Positions 14,401 through 24,399 of a stretch of 64,000 nt of DNA are shown here, one piece after another. The first letter of the stretch is position 1. Each line of letters begins with the position of its first letter. Below the pieces are notes generated by a model. That model was not told the DNA's origin. It saw only the letters and a program-made list of their open reading frames with translations, and did not search any database. Source of the stretch: Limnoperna fortunei (Eukaryota > Mollusca > Bivalvia > Mytilida > Modiolidae); the NCBI GenBank assembly GCA_944474755.1, contig OX104122.1, positions 9,883,223-9,947,222 on the forward strand, read 5' to 3'. Both the position numbers and the translations under genes were made by a program.

Positions 14401-17400
14401 ATGCGTATCATCCTTAGACATTGTAAAGTCTGTTTTTGCAGTTCAGTAAAAAAAATAGAAGGATTTATGCGAGAACCACATATATTTGAGTTTAGATATT
14501 AAATTATGAAATTTTGCACCCTCAAACTCAAGTGTGCTCCGATACTAACTAAAAACTCATGACGTCATAATTCGTATTGCAATATATTTTTAAAGGCGGC
14601 ACTCCCTATCCTGGCATAGAAATCAACGAAAAATTTATTAATATGCTGAAAGATGGACACATTATGGAAAAGCCTGAACATGCGTCACAAGAAATGTATG
14701 TATTGAGTATAGATGCTATGACATTATGTGGGCTCATATTACCTTTCTTAAATTCTCTTTAATGTGTAAAAATCTTATTTGTTTAATCCATGTTATAATC
14801 CAATAAACAGAAAGAAATAACACATTTTTATACTTTATCTGGATACAATTTACTAACAATTTATTTTAAGCCTGTTTAAATGGGTATGTAAACTATAAGC
14901 TTAAACGGGCATATTCTTTATGCCTATAATGAGAATGGCATCTATTCGACAACAGTTAAGAACAAAATATGTATACATCACATTTGTTGTCGTGATGTCT
15001 TGTCGGTCCTGTTGTTTTCTGTTATGTCGTCTTGTCGGTCCTGTTGTTTTCTGTCATGTCGTCTTGTCTGTCCTGTTGTTTTCTGTCATGTCGTCTTGTC
15101 TGTCCTGTTGTTTTCCATGCTTTTGTTTGCAGAAAAAGACATAACCACATTGCGAAATTATCATACTTGTATATGCATCCTTAGATAATATCAATGTGAT
15201 TTGCTATGAAACAGGAATATAATTAGAGCTTGTTTCTATACCTCATTATGCACGAATTTATTATCACACTATACTGTGTTTGTATTGTTAAGGCGCATGT
15301 ACGAAAATAATTGTATTATCGGTTAAAAAAAAACTAGGAAATTTATCTGTTTGATAAGCCTATGGTATTATCAGAAAGAAATGTTCATAACTTGCAACAG
15401 GAGAATTAACAGGCATCCATTTTACCGGCCTGCCTACTCTTCAGTTTGCGAAAGATTACTCGAGCAAGGTATTCTCAAGCTTATTGAGAAACACTTGTAA
15501 TTTTCGTGACATAGATCGGGCTTTCACTGTTCTCAAAAACCTCTTAGAAATTGCTGAATATTTCGTAAAACACCTAAAAAAACCAACAAAACAGAAATGA
15601 ATCGTAACACTTTGGTGAAAATAAATTATATAGATTGGCAACACATCCCATGCATGATGTTAGTTTCCCAACTATTTGTGAAGCTGTGGGTGTCCTGCAA
15701 AAGCTTTTCCTTGCAGGTACACAATCATGAAAGCTACTTGGCAGCTTGAACCTGAAGAAAGACCCAGCTTTATGCAGTTGGCGTCCTTGATGGGAGACTT
15801 TCTTGAGGCCAATGTAAAACAGGTAATATAGGAATTTCAATGTATCAGACTTATGTATTATGCCATTAATTTTTTAAATCATCTAATAAATAGAATACAG
15901 TCTTTCATCAGCTTGTTCAAAGTAAAATTGTTTTCTAATGCATTTTACTGCTTGTAAATGCGATACAGGGACATTAAAATGAATGTGAATGAGATTTACC
16001 CTTTTCAGAGAATTGCTACAAACAAGTTTAACTCATAAAAGCTATTTAGAAATATTCAAGATTGCATTTTGTTAGTTTGTTTCTTTAGATATGTGTAAAT
16101 ACTTATTTAAATAAAGTTGAGTAGATACATTAATGGTTTTAAATGGATAAAACATGAGAGGAGTTGAAAAATCGGTCGAAAGACTAAAACTTTCAAACGT
16201 TTAAAATGTATTTTGTTTTGTTTGAATAACACATACTTTTTGTATCAGTTATTTCAAAAAGTCACATCGCACAGGTTTGACCGTATGTGTATGCACCATT
16301 GTAGTAAACCTCCTTACTCGCGATTTCCTTTATATTTTTTTTTCATTTTAAACATCCAAAATTGAATTTTCTTTTGATGTATTTTATTCTTTGCTGTGTC
16401 ATTAAAATATATGGGAGGGTAGGACGGAACTTAAACAAAAGAACATAAATAGTAACACAATCTAGATTTTAGCTACGTTTTTTTATCTATCAGGCTTGAA
16501 TGCCATTGATTAAGAAATAGATTATTGCGAGCGGGTTCTATGCGATTTACAACATGGTCAGATCTTTTAGTGTCAATATTTTATACCGAGCAATAGCGAG
16601 GTATAAAATGAAGACAAATATAGGGTTTGACCATGTTCTAATTTGCATAGAGTCCAATTGCAATAATTTATTTCTATCCTAATATGTCTAACAAAATTTT
16701 TAAAAATTCGTAGTGGACCCAAGAGGACATTTTCAGTGTTTATATCTCTGAGACTGAAAAGATATATCCCAAAATAGCATGTTAAAAGCAAATAAAGTTC
16801 ACATGGGAATATATGATCGTCATTTTATTGAATATGCGTACGTTTTAAGCAAAAAATATTAAGAAATCGCATTATTCCAGTTTGAAACTTTCGGTTGAGC
16901 GTATTATGACGTCGAAATTCTAATTGTGAATTCAAAGAGTATGAAGACGCCAAATTATAATGACTCACAACTCATCGCTTAGATAAGTTATCTGAATTTG
17001 TTGCCGCATTATTAAGATTTTTCACAAAAAACAGAAGCAAACAAAAGATACAATAAGAAAGTACCAAAATACACACAAAAATTTAAAACAATAAAACCAG
17101 ACGTAATAATCATTATTAAAATATGATCTAACTTGTATGCTAGAACATCTCCATCGAATTTCCTCTTTTCATAACATTTCAAGAGTTATACATTTAACAC
17201 TCGATTGTATCTTTTAAATAGTTGTGTGTATTTTCTTTTTTTCATTTATTTCATTTTCAATAACTTAATATTTTCCAGCATTGATTCGTTGCGTATGATA
17301 TTGCCAAAAATAAATTAAAATCGTTTATACAAGATTATTTTCAAAGTTTGAGTGGAATAATTCTATTTGTGTTGCCTTTTTCACGTTTGTTGGTATAATA

Positions 17401-20400
17401 GGGAAGGTAAGTTCCCTATCAGATTTTAAAGTTTGTATGTGATATCAAATTTAGTAGATTTTCGATAAAATGTACATGCAACTTGTACAATTCAAAATGA
17501 GCAATGTTCTAGTTATATTTTAAGAGAAGACAACCGTGGTATGCCACTTTCAAATGCCCAAAGTGTGCCAAGCGAACGCGCAGCAATATCTGATTTATAA
17601 ATTTCTAACACACGTGCAAAATCACTGACAGACTTCATTGTCTATCCCATTTAGTCACAATATATTGATTTCATTCCTTTCATACCCCTTAGTGTTTGTA
17701 TAGTCAATGTTAAACGTTTTAGATTTGAATTGACTGCGGAAAAACCTCCTATACACTCAGTATAGACGATCCACTCGGTACAGACGACCCGCTCAGTACA
17801 GACGATCCGCTGTTTACAGAAGATCCACTAAGTACAGACGATTTGTGCAGTAGAGACGATTCGCTCAGTATAGACGGATGATCCGCTCAGTACAGACGAT
17901 CCACTTACTACAACAAAAATAGCAAAGAAAGCAGACCGAACAACAAGAGCCAAAAGTCAAGGGACAGTTACAAATCCGGATATAGACAAACGCAACACAA
18001 AAACCAAAAACACAAAAAAGCAGAAAGAGAGTAACCCGAACCCAATATAAACCATTGGTGCACTGAGGTGCTTCGAAAGAGTAAGCAGTGCCTGCCTCTA
18101 ATTAGACACCCGTCTAGTTACTTATTGTCATGTCTAGGGAAAAGTCAAATCCAGGAATAGGAAACACTACCTTTAGCTCGGTGAAAATGTCAGATCGTAT
18201 TTGAGTCACTGATTTCCATAACAATCAATTAAGTCATGGTGACGACCATAGAACTCCTGGAGAGATAACATCAACCATGGTACAACAAACCCTTGTTTGA
18301 GTAGTTTAGCAGTCAACAGCAGTGATTAGTCTAGAAAAAAAATCCATACGCTGGAGCTGCTGGAATGTTGCTGTCGATGAACGGGAAGTTGACAATTAGA
18401 AAGTTGAAGGCATCACGTTTGTCGTAGAGTTTAGTTTATAGTTTTGAGTCTATTTCCAGAAGTAGGTCTAAGTAAGAGGCTGACCTTAGTGTATTTGTGG
18501 TGTCTTTAATTTCCAGATCTCTAGGGTAAATTGAATGTAAATAGCCACCAAATTTAGCATTGTTAAGGGACACACATCATCAATATAGCGGAATGTTAAA
18601 TTAAAGGTCAGTGTCATTTCTTTCTCCTTCAGCAGGCCTAGGAACTCGGCATCATAAGAGTACAAAAACAGGTCGACGAAGAGAAGAACACAATTAGTAC
18701 CCATTAGAATATCAAGTGTCTGTTGAAAAACATGTCCTCAAAACATGACGAATTTGTGCAAACGATCCACTCAGTACAGAGATCCACTCAATACAGATGA
18801 TAAACTCAGTACTGACGATCCGTTCAGTACTCGCGAAACACTCAGTACAGGCGACCCGTTCAGTACAGCCGTTACACTCAGTACAGACGATCCACTTAGT
18901 ACAGACGATCCGCTCAGTGCAGACGATCCACCAAGTACAGACGATCCACTCAGTACAGACGATCCGCTCAATATAGACGATCCAATCAGTACAGACAATC
19001 CACTCAGTACAGACGATAAACTCAGTCCAGACGGTCCAATGAGTACAGACGATCTGCTTAGTACAGACGATCCGCTCAGTGCAGACGATACACTCAGTAC
19101 AGACGATCAACTTTATACACTCAGTACAGACTATCCGCTTAGTATAGTCGATACACTCAGTACAGACGATCTTCTCAGTACATATGATACGCTCAGTACT
19201 GACGATCCAATCAGTACTGACGATCCACTCTGTAAGACGATCTACTTGCTACAGGCGATCCATTTAGTACAGACGATCCAATCAGTAAGACGATCCACTC
19301 AGTACAGACGATCCACTCAGTACAGACAACATTGTTACTAATTACGCTATAGGAAGGAGTTAGTTCAAATCATTGTCTTGTATTCCCGACTAACATGCGA
19401 GCAACTTCGGTCTTCCTCGGAGACGGTCTAAAACGATTTATAACACCATGTCACGGAGTCGGTATACATCGTTATGATGGGTGCACTGAATTTGTTTCCT
19501 TAATATTAGGAAACTGATACAATGTAACATAATCTTTTATTTTAGATTAAACCCATAAATTTGCATAGGAAATATAAGGATTGATGACAGTAGTATTGCA
19601 AAAAATTAGCTTTGCATCCAAATAAACAAATTAAAATGTAAAAACTTTCTTTGGGTGTAATGTAATTCATCATAAATATCAAGAGTGCATCACTGCAAAA
19701 GTGAGTTCTATTGTTTGCCCATGAGATGATAAGTTTATTACTTAGTTGTTGCCAGGGCAGTTCATAAATATTCTTTAAATGAAATGATATAAAAGAAAAA
19801 GTTTTAAAAATATCCCATTCGATGAATTATTCAACTCTATATTCACTGCTTCATGTAGAGAGTTTATTTAATATAAATAGTAATTTTAATGCTCAGTTTA
19901 TCATGAAGTCATGCTAATATTTTACTTGTGGTTCATAAGTATATGTATTATGGCATTAGGTTTCATATTTTAGCCACAGTAATCACTATCTTTTTCTAGT
20001 CTATTATAGATGTCATGATGATATTGAAGTCATGTTTGTGTTGTAGTTCTAGAATAAATATAGGTATACGGGGGAGTGCTAAAATTCTTTCTCCAACTAT
20101 ATCTAAGTCACTGCAATCACCATCTTTTACTAGCCAATTATTTATGTCATGATGACATTGAAGTTATGTTTAGTAATGTGTGTGATCATTTTGTTTTTTT
20201 CGCTTTGTATGTGTTGTGGTTTTAGAATAAATGGAGGTATACGGGGAGGAGTTGCATTTTTTTCCAAACCATCAAACCAAAAGCTGTAAGTAACACACTG
20301 GGGGTATGTTATTTAACTTTTTCTATTAATAGCTTAACCTTTATTCGCAGTATTACTTGGATCTAAATAGAACAAACTATTTGCAGATGGGTGATTCTCT

Positions 20401-20749
20401 TGAGGATGATGAACGAAAAGGTGCCTGTGGGTTTAGTGGCTATCTCAAAATGGATGGTACTGTGTCCGACTATATCAAAATGGAGCCTGCTCAGTCTCCT
20501 TCCACTGACCAGGTGATGTTTCGTGACGAAAATGAAAGTGAACCTAACAGCGATCTTCGTAAATGGGATAGAGAGAGGAAGGAAACATTTGAGTTACAGC
20601 CATTAACGGGAGAGAAAACCACTAATAATGTCGCGTTTCCAAACAGAAACGAACGGGAAAATTCACCCCCGCATGTTGACACTCCAGAAGATGTTCATAC
20701 AAATGATGACAAGAGTAGTGTACCTGGTGCCTCAACAATTAACACCTAG
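5388..20749 (+). CDS. VEGFR/PVR-like receptor tyrosine kinase, 3' part (12 exons)
   Basis: Join of exons 5388-5488, 6114-6244, 6616-6745, 9245-9349, 9868-9987, 11548-11822, 12623-12745, 12943-13013, 14056-14096, 14596-14695, 15717-15822 and 20351-20749. All junctions are GT-AG and the frame is kept at every junction (about 567 residues visible). Order: end of an Ig domain, TM helix, juxtamembrane segment, kinase N-lobe (GQGAFG, VAVK lysine, αC SELKILIH), NIVNLLGA, kinase insert, [29 protein letters not shown]-lobe and a C-terminal tail. The juxtamembrane [10 protein letters not shown], the [12 protein letters not shown] hinge and the [12 protein letters not shown]-lobe end are closest in my memory to VEGFR kinases; the invertebrate equivalent is the PVR-type receptor. 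All catalytic residues are present, so an active kinase is expected. The extracellular exons and the start lie upstream; I found none between 1 and 5387. Family assignment is strong; the exact orthologue is inference. Confidence 0.9.
6114..6244 (+). CDS. RTK exon: transmembrane segment
   Basis: A short extracellular stalk ([16 protein letters not shown]) is followed by about 22 hydrophobic residues rich in V and I ([20 protein letters not shown]), then the stop-transfer basic run KRKK. The acceptor is TTTATAG and the donor GTAAGA. It ends in phase 0. It is a single-pass type I membrane anchor in the position expected for an RTK. Confidence 0.9.
6616..6745 (+). CDS. RTK exon: juxtamembrane segment
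   Basis: It begins [20 protein letters not shown] and continues [20 protein letters not shown]. The LPYD..KWEFP signature is characteristic of the VEGFR/PDGFR group just ahead of the glycine-rich loop. The acceptor is TTTAG before 6616 and the donor GTAGG after 6745. It ends in phase 1. Confidence 0.88.
6950..7290 (-). pseudogene. Reverse-transcriptase relic (copy A) in an RTK intron
   Basis: The minus strand reads [20 protein letters not shown] (about 7283-7225), then [20 protein letters not shown], then [15 protein letters not shown] and IEIDNEG. The G..M.T.CAP...N...Y.YE block and the R.IDDV catalytic box (here FIDYV, second Asp lost) are the RT core of the same element as at 17912-18712 and 23660-24230. 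A Penelope-like lineage is my best guess. It is broken by stops. Confidence 0.6.
9245..9349 (+). CDS. RTK exon: glycine-rich loop and VAVK lysine
   Basis: [19 protein letters not shown] is the nucleotide-binding loop (GxGxFG), followed by VVAVKMVK with the ATP-anchoring lysine. The acceptor is TTTTTCAG and the donor GTAATA. Splicing with the previous and next exons gives an uninterrupted N-lobe. Confidence 0.92.
9360..9860. other. RTK intron, no feature recognised
   Basis: Intron between the glycine-loop exon and the αC exon. It is AT-rich and without coding text. A short GC-richer patch near 9655-9710 may be a fragment of a dispersed repeat. Confidence 0.4.
9868..9987 (+). CDS. RTK exon: αC helix and β4
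   Basis: [20 protein letters not shown] carries the αC glutamate (SELK), followed by [10 protein letters not shown]. The H.NIVNLLGA pattern is typical of the VEGFR/PDGFR/FGFR/KIT group. The acceptor is CATGCAG and the donor GTAAGC. Confidence 0.92.
10322..10425. repeat. Short dispersed bivalve-type repeat fragment
   Basis: It contains TTTGAGCGCCACTGATGA, then GAAACGCTCGTCAGGC, then CCTTGGTATCTTTGATGA. This order resembles a short repeat I recall from mytilid and other bivalve loci. The recollection is not verified. It lies inside the 1.5-kb intron before the kinase-insert exon. Confidence 0.35.
11548..11822 (+). CDS. RTK exon: hinge, kinase insert, αE helix
   Basis: It reads [18 protein letters not shown] (hinge and αD), then a polar kinase insert of about 60 residues (from about YKETFKD to TIGPQLT), then [19 protein letters not shown] (αE). 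A split kinase domain is diagnostic of class III/V receptors. No YxxM motif is visible in this insert. The acceptor is TTTTTAG, the donor GTTTGT, and it ends in phase 0. Confidence 0.92.
12623..12745 (+). CDS. RTK exon: catalytic loop and DFG
   Basis: [13 protein letters not shown] is the catalytic loop with the catalytic Asp and Asn. [19 protein letters not shown] contains the DFG motif and activation loop, and HKKGD follows. The tyrosine spacing (CYTNPEY) parallels VEGFR activation loops. It is exactly 41 codons between a CAG acceptor and a GTGAGT donor. Confidence 0.93.
12943..13013 (+). CDS. RTK exon: activation segment end (WMAIES)
   Basis: [20 protein letters not shown] then KSDV. The usual WMAPE is WMAIE here. 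A non-proline at this position is known in other RTKs, so it is not a sign of decay. The acceptor is TTGTAG, the donor GTATGT, and it ends in phase 2. Confidence 0.9.
13241..13475 (-). mobile_element. Diverged SINE copy in an RTK intron
   Basis: CTTCCAGCAATTTTTCATC, GTGGCGTTCAGTTTTGAGG, GATAGGAAAACTGG, GAGACTCGAACCCGCAACCT (inverted B-box), ATCAATAGTAGATGACTAAC. Order and orientation match the reference copy. Confidence 0.75.
14056..14096 (+). CDS. RTK micro-exon: αF helix
   Basis: A 41-nt exon that reads [13 protein letters not shown], with split codons completing DVW upstream and SLGG downstream. It lies between TTTTTCAG and GTACGT. It is easily missed by ORF finders and is needed for frame continuity. 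Confidence 0.9.
14596..14695 (+). CDS. RTK exon: αF-αG region
   Basis: [20 protein letters not shown] then [14 protein letters not shown].(T/S)PYPG is the conserved RTK signature after the αF helix. It ends two bases into the Met codon, completed by the next exon (EMYTIM). Confidence 0.9.
14994..15118. repeat. 32-bp minisatellite, about four copies, in an RTK intron
   Basis: Units beginning TGTCGGTCCTGTTG recur at 15001 and 15033, with TGTCTGTCCTGTTG at 15065 and 15097, a period of exactly 32 nt. The pyrimidine-rich TTGTTTTCTGTCATGTCG part is shared. It opens two short overlapping frames rich in Cys and Ser, which are artefacts of the repeat. Confidence 0.85.
15717..15822 (+). CDS. RTK exon: end of kinase C-lobe
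   Basis: [20 protein letters not shown] then [15 protein letters not shown]. The E..ERPSF motif with its arginine marks the αH-αI region. The end resembles the VEGFR LGNLLQAN segment. The acceptor is TTGCAG, the donor GTAATA, and it ends in phase 0. Confidence 0.92.
17754..17911. repeat. 18-bp minisatellite, left block
   Basis: Nine or so imperfect units of GATCCACTCAGTACAGAC (18 nt). It is the smaller, more diverged part of the array that resumes at 18766. The two blocks are separated by an RT relic, which suggests that one array was split by an insertion. Confidence 0.8.
17912..18712 (-). pseudogene. Reverse-transcriptase relic (copy B) splitting the 18-bp array
   Basis: The minus strand reads [20 protein letters not shown], then [16 protein letters not shown] (catalytic YIDD box intact), then [12 protein letters not shown]. 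Later it shows [21 protein letters not shown] and APQCTNG before stops. It is alignable by eye over most of its length with 23660-24215, for example AGTCAAGGGACA, AATCCAGGAATAG, GATAACATCAACC and GTCTAAGTAAGA in the same order. It is a dead retroelement lying in the last RTK intron, antisense to the gene. Confidence 0.65.
18766..19332. repeat. 18-bp minisatellite, right block (about 31 units)
   Basis: Tandem GATCCACTCAGTACAGAC-type units. Because 18 is a multiple of 3, both strands stay open: the plus strand gives a repeated STDDPL hexapeptide over 198 codons and the minus strand a repeated VCTERI hexapeptide. The frame lies inside a 4.5-kb RTK intron with no splice logic, so I read it as a repeat artefact and not a gene. 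Confidence 0.9.
19333..20350. other. Remainder of the last RTK intron
   Basis: AT-rich. Two similar segments, around 19965-20085 and 20090-20240, share the words CACTATCTTTTTCTAGTC / CACCATCTTTTACTAGCC, ATGTCATGATGA and AATAAATATAGGTATACGGG / AATAAATGGAGGTATACGGG, so this is a roughly 130-bp tandem duplication. No coding signal. Confidence 0.55.
20351..20749 (+). CDS. RTK last exon: C-terminal tail with three YxxM motifs
   Basis: The acceptor is TTCGCAG and the stop is TAG at 20747-20749. The first 50 residues hold YLQM (20378-20389), YLKM (20441-20452) and YIKM (20471-20482). YxxM is the known phosphotyrosine consensus for the p85 SH2 domains of PI3-kinase. The rest is polar and probably disordered ([17 protein letters not shown]). 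It is separated from the kinase by a 4.5-kb intron. Confidence 0.9.
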   Translation, partial: YYLDLNRTNYLQMGDSLEDDERKGACGFSGYLKMDGTVSDYIKMEPAQSPSTDQVMFRDENESEPNSDLRKWDRERKETFELQPLTGEKTTNNVAFPNRNERENSPPHVDTPEDVHTNDDKSSVPGASTINT

Positions 20750-20969
20750 GGATGACAAGTATCTCATATCAAAGTCAACACCAGATAGGGGTTTCGCGAA
20801 TGAAAACGTGATATGATTATTTACTGTTCAGCATCTTGACTTTTGAACATTTATCATATCAATGTTCTTCTTGTCATTTGTTAAAATGTCATCAGCGGTT
20901 TAGTTTTTAATTCTATAAATGAACACAATGTTTTTTTTATGTACTGCATGTTTTTTTCTTTGCTTTGTT

Positions 20970-20975
20970 ATTAAA
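20970..20975 (+). terminator. Candidate poly(A) signal ATTAAA for the RTK gene
   Basis: ATTAAA lies 221 nt after the RTK stop codon, followed by a T-rich stretch near 21010-21016. I see no AATAAA closer to the stop. This is a positional inference. Confidence 0.35.
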
Positions 20976-21232
20976 GGTGCAAATCAGCAACTATGTATAA
21001 TTGTATAAGGATTTTTTTAGAATATTGTGTTTAAGTATTACAAAATAGTTTAACGAATTTACTTTTTAGACTCACCAAACTAACGGTAATTGTTCATAGT
21101 TAACTACATTTATTTCTATCAGTTGCGATTCGAATTCTGTCTTTTTTCGGCTTATTATCCTTTTATCTGGAGTGCCACATGATTTAATTTACCCTTGAAC
21201 ATTGAAACATGGAAGCCTGCTGTGATCAAGGG

Positions 21233-23160
21233 CCAATCAATCAATCAGCTTTATTCTCATCACCATATACATAGGTACAGAGAAGCTACATAAAATATCT
21301 AACAATGAAACATGACACGTGAAACAAATATATACAGTATTTACAATATATACAACACAAGTTAACTGTTATATATCTCAGTCAGGAGTGATCAATCTTT
21401 TATTTATAATTTTAATGAATCTGCATACATTAATTAGACTGGTCTTATACTGACAGCTCATAATTTCCATGAAAACAATATAGTTGGTCTTCATATAAAT
21501 GTATTCTTAATATATAATTTTCTCTCTAAAATTGGACAGCAGAATATGTAATGAAATTCATCGCCAATCACTGTGTTACACAGAGTGCATTTTCTATTTT
21601 CGCGTTGAATATTTTGCCATCGACCAGATTCAATTTGTAATTTATTATGTACAGCCCGAAATTGACAAAATAGTACAGAATCTTTTCTTTCTAGAATAAC
21701 AAAATATTTTTTTAAACTCAAATGTATCCTTAAAAATTCTATAGTTAATCACCTTTTGACCGTTTTTAATACTTTCATTCCATTGTTTTATATATGGGTC
21801 TTTTAAGCAAAGTTTAACTTTATTTTTAAACCACTCCTCATTTTCACTATTTGGGTTATTCCAGATATATGATAAACCCCAATCGTCAAGTATACTCTTA
21901 ACATATTGTAGCCATAAAAAATTGGCATTTTGTGAATTAAATAAATATAGCAACATACAGAACTAATTTAATCTTTTTTACCTAAAACCACTTTAGACCT
22001 ATATGATAGCATTCTTTGCTTTATCTCTATTTCAAGAGGGTATCGCCCAAGATCGGGAGTAGATGCTTTAAAATTCAGTCATAACTTGCAAAATTTTAAT
22101 TGAACCTTTTCGATTGAATGAAAATTCCTAAATCCACAGATTTCTGAACCATAAAAAAGTCGGCTTTATAATCATATCAAACAAATCTAACTGACAATAG
22201 ATCGAAAGATTTTGGTATTTTCCCATTTTCAATAACTCGTACGTAACCTTGTTCCTTTTTGAGTTTGAGCTTTGATGCAATTATTGAAATTTCCAGTGCT
22301 ACTTAACAAGATGCCTGAATTCGTTTACAATTTCTAAATAATTACCTTCGTAGCTAAATGTTAAGTTATTTTGAGTTCTTCCAGTTGAAAAGCTAAGTAC
22401 TTTTGTCTTCTACGTTTACCTTTAATTTCCACAAGTTGCAATATTCAGAAAATGAATTTAACTGACATTGTAAATCGTATGGAGTATCGGCCATTAAAAT
22501 AGTGTCGTCTGCATACGGCAAAGCAAAGATTATCATAAATATATAAAGTGCATTTTCTATTTCATCAGTAATTGTGCATATACCAACACAATTTTTATCT
22601 AGTAAAAAGCTTTCTAGATCGTTTAGAAATGGAGCAAAAAGAAAAGGTGACATGTTTTCACCTCGACTAACACCATTATCACATAGAAAAAACTGACTTT
22701 TTGTTGTTATATATTACATTTGATTTAATATTTGTGTACATATTTTGTATAATTTTTAGCATTTTTCCATTTATGTTACTTTTCAATAATTTAAACCACA
22801 AGCCATCACGCCAAACTTTGTCGAATGCTTTTTCGAAATCTATAAAAGTTTTTTTCTTTTTCCTCGTTAAGAAGTTCGAAAAATGAATATAATATGAAAA
22901 CTTTGTCAGAAGTGCTATAGCCTTGTCTAAAACCACACTGATTTTCATTCAAGACTAGAAAATCGCCAGAAAATGTATTTAATCTTTCAGATATAATCGC
23001 TGTGAAGAGTTTGCCTAAACAACTCACTATAGTTATTGGTCTATAATTTTTGGGGGTCATCATGAGCTCCTTTGATTTTGCAAATTGGTATAATTTTTCT
23101 GCCAATGAGACATCCTTCCTGTTAATTGGCTTGTGGTCATAAATATGTCGTTTACACTTT
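21233..23160 (-). mobile_element. 5'-truncated non-LTR retrotransposon (LINE), decayed
   Basis: Minus-strand RT blocks in order: PKNYRPITIVSCLGKLFTAI and QCGFRQGYSTSD (about 23060-22920), FIDFEKAFDKVWRDGLWFKL (about 22850), YADDTILMADT catalytic box (about 22510), then C-terminal text ending CTLCNTVIGDEFHYIFCCP, a CxxC...H...C finger. The NYRPI, AFD.V and YADD order is the non-LTR RT core. The 3' end carries a short GATT-type microsatellite (21234-21247 read on the minus strand), as in CR1/L2-like elements. Frameshifts and stops occur throughout. The clade is not certain. Confidence 0.8.
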
Positions 23161-23659
23161 GATACAATGAAGTTTTATCGACAAAATGTGTTTACTAGTT
23201 AGAATTAAATGACAGCATTGGTTTAGGAATCTATCGTCAGTTTTAATACTAACGCGTCGAGCGGTAGAAAAAACGCATTTCTTATTTCCTAAATTTATTT
23301 GTTGTTTGTTAACATGTGCTCGTTCTTAATATTACTGACGTATACTATTCACTGGATGGTAAGCCAGCAATCCATAAATTAACTAGTATAAATTGATTAA
23401 AAAAATGATACTGCATACAACAACTTTACTTTTAACAAAGAAAGTCATCTGAGTTGTCATCTTATTGAATTTGTTTGCCAGTCATTAATTTGCTTTAATA
23501 AAATTTAATTAAAACTACCTTTGTTATATTTATAACTGTTTCCAGCTGTTTTACAAATACACAAGTAAAAATGAATCCGTATAGTTACAACACAATCCTT
23601 ATCCCCTTAACAATATTTAAATTTATATTGGCTAAAAACGTGATATTTTTAACTTTACA

Positions 23660-24230
23660 AAATAGCAAGAAAACCGACCGAACGACAAGAGCATTAAGTC
23701 AAGGGACAATTATAAACCTGGATTTAGGCAAACAATGCAACACGAAACAAAAACAGAAAATAAGTTTAACGAACCGAATTTAAAACCATAGTTGCACTCG
23801 GGTGCTCAGCACGAGTAAGCATTACCTGCTTCTAATTAAACCCCCGTTAAGTTACGCATTGTCCTGTCCAGGAAAAAAAAACAAATCCAGGAATAGAAAA
23901 GAGTTCCTATGACTCAGCAAAAATGTCAATCGTATTTGAGGAATGGATATCCCGTAATGACAAATAAGTCATAGTGACGGCCATAGATCTACTGATGGGA
24001 TAACATCAACCTAGATACAACAAACCTTTGTAGTCAACAGTAGTGGCTGATCATGAAAATCGCAATAACCTAGCGTACGTCTTTAAATGTACACACACCA
24101 TACGCAGGAGCTGTTTGTCTTCGAGTCTAGTTTGTAATTTCCCGATTCTATTTCTGGAAGCAGGTCTAAGTAAGAACCGACTAAAATGTATTGGTTGCGT
24201 CTTTAATTTCCAGCTCAGAGAACACTCCCT
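23660..24230 (-). pseudogene. Reverse-transcriptase relic (copy C)
   Basis: It is homologous along its length to 17912-18540 (same order of shared words, same strand). Recognisable minus-strand scraps are SWKLKTQPIH near the right end and APECNYGFKFG near the left. The catalytic YIDD region is absent, so the copy is truncated at its right side, where ankyrin-like text begins. It is non-functional. Confidence 0.55.
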
Positions 24231-24399
24231 CACTGTAGAACTGCAGAGAATTTACATAAATCAGAAAACAAAAATATTTTTTGCAAATTACTTTTTTACA
24301 AACAAGCGTTTCCTGAATGTTTTTACATGTATCTCATCGTGTAGATTTGAATGCGAAGATCAATCTAGATATGCATTTAAATATTTTACTGCAGAGTAC

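Noticed and set aside
18745..19341. 198-codon frame encoding a STDDPL-type repeat, and the opposing VCTERI-type frame
   Set aside because: An 18-bp period keeps any frame open. It lies within the last RTK intron, has no splice context, and unit differences do not favour synonymous change as far as I can see.
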